A stretch of 64,000 bases of DNA from the NCBI GenBank assembly GCA_019321725.1, contig CM033108.1, forward strand, positions 8,078,060 through 8,142,059, written 5' to 3'. The position numbers and the translations under genes were made by a program. Position 1 is the stretch's first letter. Every line of letters starts with the position of its first letter. The notes below the pieces were generated by a model that had not been told where the DNA came from, did no database searches, and was given only the letters and a program-made list of their open reading frames with translations. Of this stretch, positions 57,531 through 64,000 are shown one piece after another. Source of the DNA: Paulownia fortunei. Taxonomy: Eukaryota > Streptophyta > Magnoliopsida > Lamiales > Paulowniaceae.

Positions 57531-57766
57531 GGGATCTTGTAATTCTTTCTACATTAAGCTATGGGCAACCGATAGTCTAACTGTTTTGATGAATTATCTA
57601 ATCGACAATGCCATTTAAATTCTGTAAGTCTTTGTGTGCACAATATGTAATCCCTTGTGTACACAAAAACTTGCATAATCTAAACGGCATTGTTGAATAG
57701 GCATTTTATCAAATAGTTGAACTGCTCGTTGCCCATAGTTTAATGTAGAATGAATTGCAAGATCCC
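57531..57766. repeat. Hairpin: 110-nt inverted repeat with 15-nt loop
   Basis: 57531-57641 and 57657-57766 are reverse complements at roughly 80% identity. The outer 39 nt are the best matched (three mismatches), and pairing extends a few bases beyond (AAGGGATC outside). The RNA would fold into one long stem with small bulges. On the minus strand the right arm reads VQLFDKMPIQQC, faintly like a pentatricopeptide-repeat motif. It could be an inverted duplication of a gene piece, a young MIRNA-like locus, or a small foldback transposon. Confidence 0.75.
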
Positions 57767-57777
57767 TTATTTGGGAG

Positions 57778-57943
57778 ATGACCGCATCAATCATCTGAAG
57801 GAGTTTAGAGTTGGAGGAAATCCAACAATGCTGATTACTCATATAATTTTTTTGGGAGAAGAAGGTGAAAGTTTTCGGAAGATGACCACATCAGCCCTCT
57901 GAAGGAGTTTAGAGTTGGAAAGAATCCATCAATGCTGATTAAA
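57778..57943. repeat. Direct repeat, 62 bp x 2, beside the hairpin
   Basis: GATGACCGCATCAATCATCT... at 57778-57839 and GATGACCACATCAGCCCTCT... at 57882-57943 share GAAGGAGTTTAGAGTTGGA and CAATGCTGATTA; the spacing is 104 bp. Confidence 0.85.
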
Positions 57944-57982
57944 GTCGATGAGAGCTCGCATGAACAACTAATTACTTAAATG

Positions 57983-60827
57983 TGATAAGTGCATATTTTG
58001 ATAAGTTTGTATTAAATCCTTTATACTTTCTTTGTTTTTATTCTTGTCAATATTATAGTTTTATTAATATTTTGTGTTAGGGAATCAATGAATAAAAAGA
58101 GATAAAAAAGAACCAAAATAAAATCAAAGAAGACAACATGTTTCGTAAGCAAGTTGAAAGATAATATTTTATTAGATCAAAAAAGCATCACAATTAAAAA
58201 AAAAGAGTTATTTTTGTCTAAATCCATCATATGTAGATCAAAATATGCAAGAAATTACTTGAACTTTATAAGTGATTGTTGGTCTTGAATGAAATTCAAA
58301 ATAAACATGTTTCCAAATTCATGCAGTTCTTGTATTTTAAATATAACTTTATGTTTAAAAGGCTTATGGACCTCAATCTTATCTTATTTTAAAGCTAAGA
58401 GATAGAACTACAACTTTTCTATTGGAAGCTCAATCCAGTTCATCCTTAATTATAGCCTAAAATGCATCCAAATGTATGTTTTAGAAATAATCTATGTATG
58501 CTGACACATTTCCTTAAATGAAGCATCACTTTTTCCCTAGTAGTTGAAATTAGATGATTCAAGTTGCAAAAAGAAGCTAACAGATAAATATATGTTTTTA
58601 TGTTAATCACATTTTCAAAATCATCTGATTATATGAAGAAAAATGTGTATCAAAATTTGAATTTGAAAAGAACATGTGAATTTAGAGCATATTTGAAGTA
58701 ATTTAATAGTGCATTTGGAGTGAATTTAAAGATGTCAATTTATGTACTCTTTTATTATAAGTAGGGGCTCTTAAATATCATTGAAGATATACAAAAACCC
58801 TTAGAGAGGGAAAGAAAATATTATTGTTATTTTTCTTTAGGCTAAGTTTTCTAGTAGTAGTAGAAATGTATTCTCTAGTTTTTCTTCTATTTTTAGCCTT
58901 TTCTACTTTCATTATGTTTTTTTAAATTTTATTTAGTTGATGAGAAAATATGAACCTCTTTATGGAGGAAGATGAATGATTATAAAGGTGTATAATGTTC
59001 AGATGTGTTATATTATTATTTTAATTTTTTATTAAAACTCTAATTGTTTTGTAGTGATTTTTGATTTATGTATCACTAATAACATAACAAATACTCAGGT
59101 TTATTTAGATTTTTATATCACCAATGGCATAGTAAATACTTAGGTTTATTTATCTTATTATATGATTCTACTACACCGATTACTAATATGAAATATTTAT
59201 TTATCGTAAACAAAAGTGTGCATAAATGCTTAAACTATAAATAAGTATTGGGGGTAAAAACTCTTCTTGTTTAGTGGTGATTCTTGATTTTTATATTACC
59301 AATGACACAATAAATAATTGGGTTCATTTAGCTTATTATACGGTTCTACTACACCAACTGCTAACGTGAAATTTTGATTTGTTGTAGATAAAGATGTGCA
59401 TAAATATTTGATCTCATAAACAAGTATTGGTGTTAAGAGATCATTTGCAAATAGTAAGACAATATCATAATTAGTTTAATGCGTGAGTTATTTGATAACA
59501 TCTTCTTATTGGAACCTTCATTGTGTATAGATTCAAATAGTGGCATTTAAAAGAGGTAAAAATAATAAATATATTCAAAACTCAAGAACGAATCTCTAAT
59601 CCTCAGTACTTTTATTATTTTAATTTTTAAGTTATAACATAAATTTTTCTTTATAATCTAAGCCCCATTCAACCCATCTTACAAGAAATATAAAGCCAAA
59701 AACTTCAAACAACTTCCATGTGGATCCACCTCGTACTCCCGAGAATTTTATTACTTGACACAACCTATACTTGGGTTTGCAACTTTAAAGTTGTAGCAAG
59801 TCTTTCTAAATTTTATTTAGTTGAGGAGAAATGGTGAACCTCTTGATATAGTAAGAGGAACGATTATAAAGGTGCATAATATTCAGGTGTATTGTATTAT
59901 TGTTTTAATTTTTTATTAAAACCCTCCTTATTTTATGGTGATTCTTGATTTATGTATCACCAATAATACAACAACTACTTGGGTTCATTTAGCTTATTAT
60001 ACAGTTCTACTATTCTAATTGCTAATATGAAATACTAATTTGTTGTAGACAAAGGTGTGCATAAATACTTAATCCCATAAGTAAGTGTTAGCGTTAAAAT
60101 CCTTCTTGTTTAGTGATGATTTTTTATTTTTGTATCATCAATGGCACAAGCCATATTTGGGTTCATTTAGCTTATTGTACGGTTTAACTACGCCGACTGC
60201 TAATGTGAAATCTTTATTTGGTGTAGACAAATGTGTTTATAAATACTTAACCAATAAATAAGTGTTGGTGTAAAAAATATTTTTATTTAGTGGCGATTCC
60301 TAATTTTTGTATCACCAATTGCACGATAAATGTTTGGGTTCATTTAGTTTATTATACGGTTCTTCTACATTGACTACTAATGTGAAACCTTAATTTGTTG
60401 TAAACAAAGATATGCATAAATACTTGATCACATAAATAAGTATTAGTGTTAAGAGATCATTTGTAAATAGTAAGACAATATCATGATTAGCTTAATGCTT
60501 GAGTTATTTGATAACATTTTCTCATTGGAACCTTTATTATGTATGGATTCCAATAGTGGTTTTTAAAAAATTTAAAAATAATAATAAATAACTGTTTATT
60601 TATCCAAAACTCAAAAGTGAATCCCTAATACTCAGTACTTTTATTATTTTTATTTTTTAGTTATAACATAAATTTTTCTTTATATTCTAAATGACATTTA
60701 ACTTATCTTTTAAAAAGTATAAATCCAAAAACTTCAAACACCTTTCCTATGGATCTACATCGAACTCTTGAAAATTTTATTAATTAACACAACCTGTACT
60801 TGGGTTTGCAACCTTAAAGTTATAGTA
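57983..60827 (+). repeat. 5' LTR of Gypsy-3, internally repeated
   Basis: Begins TGATAAGTGCAT (like Gypsy-1) and ends near GTTATAGTA, a few bases before the primer site at 60834. From about 58924 to 59797 and again 59808-60827 a block is repeated (offset 884 bp), each copy ending in the LTR-terminal motif CTTGGGTTTGCAAC. Inside the blocks is an array of about 176-bp units (starts near 59090, 59272, 59937, 60113, 60290), each with GGGTTCATTTAGCTTATT and GTGCATAAATACTT-like motifs. No second LTR is in the window. Confidence 0.75.
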
Positions 60828-60833
60828 AATTTT

Positions 60834-60851
60834 TGGCGTCGTTGTCAGGAA
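60834..60851 (+). other. Primer binding site of Gypsy-3 (tRNA-Asp type)
   Basis: TGGCGTCGTTGTCAGGAA differs at a few positions from TGGCGCCGTTGCCGGGG, the site complementary to tRNA-Asp used by Athila-type elements. The changes at the CpG-like positions are C-to-T or G-to-A. Confidence 0.8.
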
Positions 60852-60980
60852 AAGCAAGGTAAGTATTCAAGTTTATAAATATTATGTGTTTGTTTTCTTT
60901 ACGATTATACGTTTATTTGGTATCGTAATCATAATTCTTGTTATTTAGTAAGAAATAATTCAGAAACTTTATTTGAGAAT

Positions 60981-62400
60981 TTGTCACATCCACACACTTC
61001 CATCATGACTGAAAATAAAAGTGTTAATGATGAAAATAAGAATCAACAGATGCGTACCATGCGTTATTACTTTCAACCCCCTCGAAATTTTTCTCCTTCT
61101 TATTTTATTTTTCCTCTTAATGCAAATAACTTTCGATTCAAGTCAGGTATGATCCGTTTACTTTCTAATTTTTATGGTTTAGAATTTGAAAGCCCTTACT
61201 TACATCTGAAAAAATTTGATAAAATATGTGCTACTTTTGATGATCAAACTTGTACAAATTAGATCGTTAACCTCAAATTATTTTCTTCTTCTTTAAAAGA
61301 TAAAACAAAAACTTGTTTTAACTCTTTAAAACCTAGGTTAATTGGCACTTGGCAAGAAATGCAAGCTAATTTTTGAAAAAAATTCTTTCCAACTCATAAA
61401 ACTAATGCTCTAAAAAGACAAATCAAGATTTTTCTCACAATCCTAATGAAGCTTTCTTTTAATGTTGGGAAAGATTTAAAGATTGTTGAATATTCATGCC
61501 CACATTATGGTTTTGAAAAATGACGCTTAATTAGTTTTTTTTTATGAAGGTTTAACTCATGAAACAAAATAATTTGTTGAAATAATGTGTAATAGTGAGT
61601 TTCTTGATAAAAAACCTGATGAAACCCTAGAATATCTAGACCATTTGATAGAAAACTTTCAATCATAGCACAATGTTAATTCTTCCAAAGGTTCTATTAG
61701 ATTTAATCTTGCTAATAGTAATAAAAAAAAAATATTACCTTAGTCAAGAAGATGATCTAAATGCTAGGATTGCAAGTTTAACAAGAAAAATTGAGACCAT
61801 GGAACTTAAACAAGTAAAGAAAATTAGATGTGTGCAAGATGAAGAAGTTTGTAGTGTTTGTGAATTTGTAGGACACTCCGTCAATGAATGCTCAAATATT
61901 CCAGCACAAGCAAATGTCATGAACACATTCAAAAAGTCTTTTCATTTCTTATTCTGAAACTTACAATCCACAATAGAGAAATCATCATAATTTTAGTTGG
62001 CAATATGAGAATCGTGCCTAATCGCTATATTCATAAAAGCCACCAAACTTTTCTTCTTATCCAACTCCACATACAAAATCCTTTATAGAGACTTTGCAAG
62101 CATTCATGTATGGACAAACAAATATCAATAACCATACTTCATAAGCCACCAATGAAATTAAAAGTACACTTTCAACACTAATAGCTTCTTTGCGTACTCA
62201 TGAAAAAGGTAAATTTTTTGCTCAACCTCAGTCTAATCCTTCTGGGTGAAGATTCAATCAAGGAAGAAAATTCGGTCACAACTCTTTAGAATGGAAAAAT
62301 TGTTGACAAAACTATTCATTACAATGAGAAAGTTTCTAATCCACCTACAAAAATAAAGAATGAAAATAACCTTGACGATGAAGGTAAGTTAATGAAGGTG
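60981..62400 (+). pseudogene. Gypsy-3 gag, decayed
   Basis: The segment 60981-61262 reads RTMRYYFQPPRNFSPSY, FRFKSGMIRLLSNFYGLE and PYLHLKKFDKICATF, an Athila-type capsid N-terminus. A stop (TAG at 61261) and frameshifts follow, with later capsid pieces to about 61660. The nucleocapsid zinc knuckle at 61850-61891 is intact (C-S-V-C-E-F-V-G-H-S-V-N-E-C), preceded by a coiled-coil-like stretch (LNARIASLTRKIETMEL). In a live element Gag forms the particle and packages RNA; this copy cannot make a full-length protein. Confidence 0.8.
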
Positions 62401-63294
62401 AGTTTGAAAATAATAAAAAAGAAAAATACTCACCTCTAGCTCATTTACATCAAAGATTGCAACCGAATCAAAAATTGAACTCAAATATTGAAATCTTTGA
62501 AGTTTTTAAACAAATGAAGATTAATATTCCATTATTAGATGCAATCAAGCAAGTTTCACTTTATGCCAAATTTTTTAAAGATTTGTGTACAATCAAAAGA
62601 AAATATTATGTATAAAAGAAGACATTTTTAACTGAAAGTGTTGATTCAATTATTCAATAATTCACTCTACCCAAATACAAAGATTCAAGTTGTCTAACCA
62701 TTTCATGTACCATAAGAAATACTAAAATAGAGCATGCTTTGCTTGATCTTGGTGCTAGTGTAAATCTTCTACATTTCTCAATTTATAAACAGTTAGGTTT
62801 AGGAGAACTTAAAACAACTTTCGTTGTACTCTAACCAGTTGACTGTTCGATTAAAATCCCAAAGGGAGTAGTAGAAAATGTGTTGGTACAAATTGATAAG
62901 TTTTACTTTCTAGTAGATTTCATTATTTTGGACACAGAGCCTGTTACATATATACATACACAAATTTCTATTATTTTAGGTCGTCCTTTTCTTACAACTT
63001 CAAATACTTTGATTAATTGTAGGAATTGGATTTTGAAGTTATCTTTTGGAAATATGACTTTGGAACTAACTAATTCCTTTGATCCTCTCAATATTTGTTT
63101 TGAATGTGAAAGAATTTATAAAAATATACACTCTAATACTTTCTCTAAATTTCATAGGTACAAAAGAAATATTTTGGAATGCAAGGTTTGAAAAACTTTC
63201 ATCATCAACAGTACATTATGTTCCATCAAGTATTAAAACTCCTGTGATTGATTTAAAACCTTTGTCATCTAATTTGAAATTTTCTCTTTCTTGA
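62401..63294 (+). pseudogene. Gypsy-3 protease domain, decayed
   Basis: The linker at 62520-62610 (LLDAIKQVSLYAKFFKDL) precedes the retropepsin, whose active-site motif D-L-G-A-S is intact at 62745-62759. The domain continues in a clean frame at 62880-63110 (VLVQIDKFYFLVDFIILD, then IILGRPFLTT). The final part (63079-63294) leads into the RT linker (PVIDLKPLSSNLKF). One or two frameshifts and a stop (about 62832) break it. Confidence 0.8.
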
Positions 63295-64000
63295 GAATGA
63301 GACTTTTTCAATAATAATTTCTTCCAAACTTGATGCATCCCAAGAAGGAAAGTTAATCAAAACTCTGAAAATGCATAAAATTATTGTAGGATGGACCATT
63401 GCTAATATTAAATATATTAGTCCTTTAATCTACACACATAACATCTATCTATAAGAAAATACTAAACCTTCTAGATAGATATAACAAAGGCTAAATCCTA
63501 ATATGAAAGAAGTAGTGAGAAATAAAGTCATTAAACTCCCAGATAATGGAATCATTTATCTTATTTCTGACAGTAAATGGGTAAATTCTACTCAAGTTGT
63601 ACCTAAGAAATCCAAAGTTACTGTAGTCAAAAATGAAAATGACGAATTAATTCCAACTAGGACTGTTACTGGATGACAAATATGCATTGATTATATGAAA
63701 CTCAACTTAGTTATTGAAAAAGATCATTTTCCATTACCTTTCATGCATCAAATCTTAGAAGGAGTTGGACATGAATTTTACTGCTTTTTAGATTAATATT
63801 ATGGGTATAATCAAATTACATATGCACTTGAAGATCAAGAGAAAACTATTTTAATATATCCTTTTGGTATTTTTGCATGTCGAATGATGCCTTTTGGATT
63901 ATTTAATGCACCAGCTACATTCCAACAATGCACACTTAGTATTTTTAGTGACATGGTTGAACATTTTCTTGAAGTCTTCATGGATGATTTTTCTATTTTT
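63295..64000 (+). pseudogene. Gypsy-3 reverse transcriptase, N-terminal part, cut by window end
   Basis: Readable blocks: GWTIANIKYISP near 63390, RLNPNMKEVV near 63490, ISDSKWV near 63565, VVPKKSKVTVVKNE near 63600, KDHFPLPF near 63720, MMPFGLFNAPATFQQC near 63890 and EVFMDDFSIF at the very end, with both catalytic Asp present. Several stops (about 63452, 63675, 63795) show it is dead. It still carries the segment between WTIA and DSKWV that Gypsy-1 has lost. Confidence 0.85.

Larger units (their letters stand above)
57983..64000 (+). mobile_element. Ty3/gypsy retrotransposon, Athila-like (Gypsy-3), runs off the window end
   Basis: The 5' LTR, tRNA-Asp-type primer site, gag, protease and first part of RT are on the plus strand. 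The window ends inside the RT catalytic-box region, so the rest of RT, RNase H, integrase and the 3' LTR lie beyond 64000. It is related to Gypsy-1 but clearly diverged from it. Confidence 0.85.

Noticed and set aside
57615..57842. Minus-strand 75-codon frame as a pentatricopeptide-repeat gene
   Set aside because: Only one short, weak motif; it lies across a hairpin arm and has no neighbouring repeats, so it is not called as a gene.
1..64000. CRISPR array, bacterial operon or prophage-type defence system
   Set aside because: No regularly spaced repeats with unique spacers and no prokaryotic gene organisation; all repeats found are transposon- or microsatellite-type plant sequences.

Overview
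This is nuclear DNA of a flowering plant, most likely a eudicot. It is AT-rich and consists mainly of broken transposable elements around one clearly intact host gene, an NF-YB histone-fold transcription-factor subunit at 45657-46100 (+). No bacterial-type operons, CRISPR arrays, rRNA or tRNA genes were seen.

Layout. (1) 1758-22856: a minus-strand Ty1/copia element (called Copia-A here). It has a 435-bp 3' LTR, a polypurine tract, decayed pol and gag, and about 20 kb away a matching LTR next to an initiator-tRNA-Met-type primer binding site. A plus-strand Athila-like Ty3/gypsy element (Gypsy-1, 9736-21910) lies inside it, and Gypsy-1 is itself split by a 1.2-kb insertion (14418-15631) with a 6-bp target duplication. 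(2) 24038-31201: a minus-strand copia mosaic. The 3' LTR and pol come from one family (Copia-B), the 5' LTR, primer site and first half of gag from another (Copia-C), with a third repeat fragment at the join. (3) 31208-33480: a florendovirus-like endogenous pararetrovirus relic. One half of its reverse transcriptase is on the minus strand and the other on the plus strand, with a further insertion in the plus part. (4) 35654-39467: a complete 3.8-kb LTR element (Gypsy-2) with only gag remains. (5) 41971-43748: a long inverted-repeat (foldback) element, one arm of which is split by an 864-bp solo LTR with a perfect TCTTA target duplication. (6) 45577-46100: the NF-YB4-like gene with its TATA box. 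(7) 47494-55763: a cluster of non-autonomous terminal-inverted-repeat elements (hAT-like MITE, MULE-like elements, a duplicated MITE). (8) 57531-57766: a near-perfect-length hairpin with 110-nt arms and a 15-nt loop. (9) 57983 to the window end: the 5' part of another Athila-like gypsy element (Gypsy-3), with a long internally repeated LTR, a tRNA-Asp-type primer site, gag, protease and the start of reverse transcriptase.

The retroelements are functionally dead. I could read lost catalytic residues in reverse transcriptase, RNase H, integrase, protease and zinc-knuckle motifs, mostly G-to-A or C-to-T changes as expected from decay of methylated DNA. Only the NF-YB gene looks selected for function. 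Family names for the elements rest on recognised protein motifs and LTR/PBS/PPT signals read by eye; no alignment or database search was run, so boundaries marked approximate should be taken as such.
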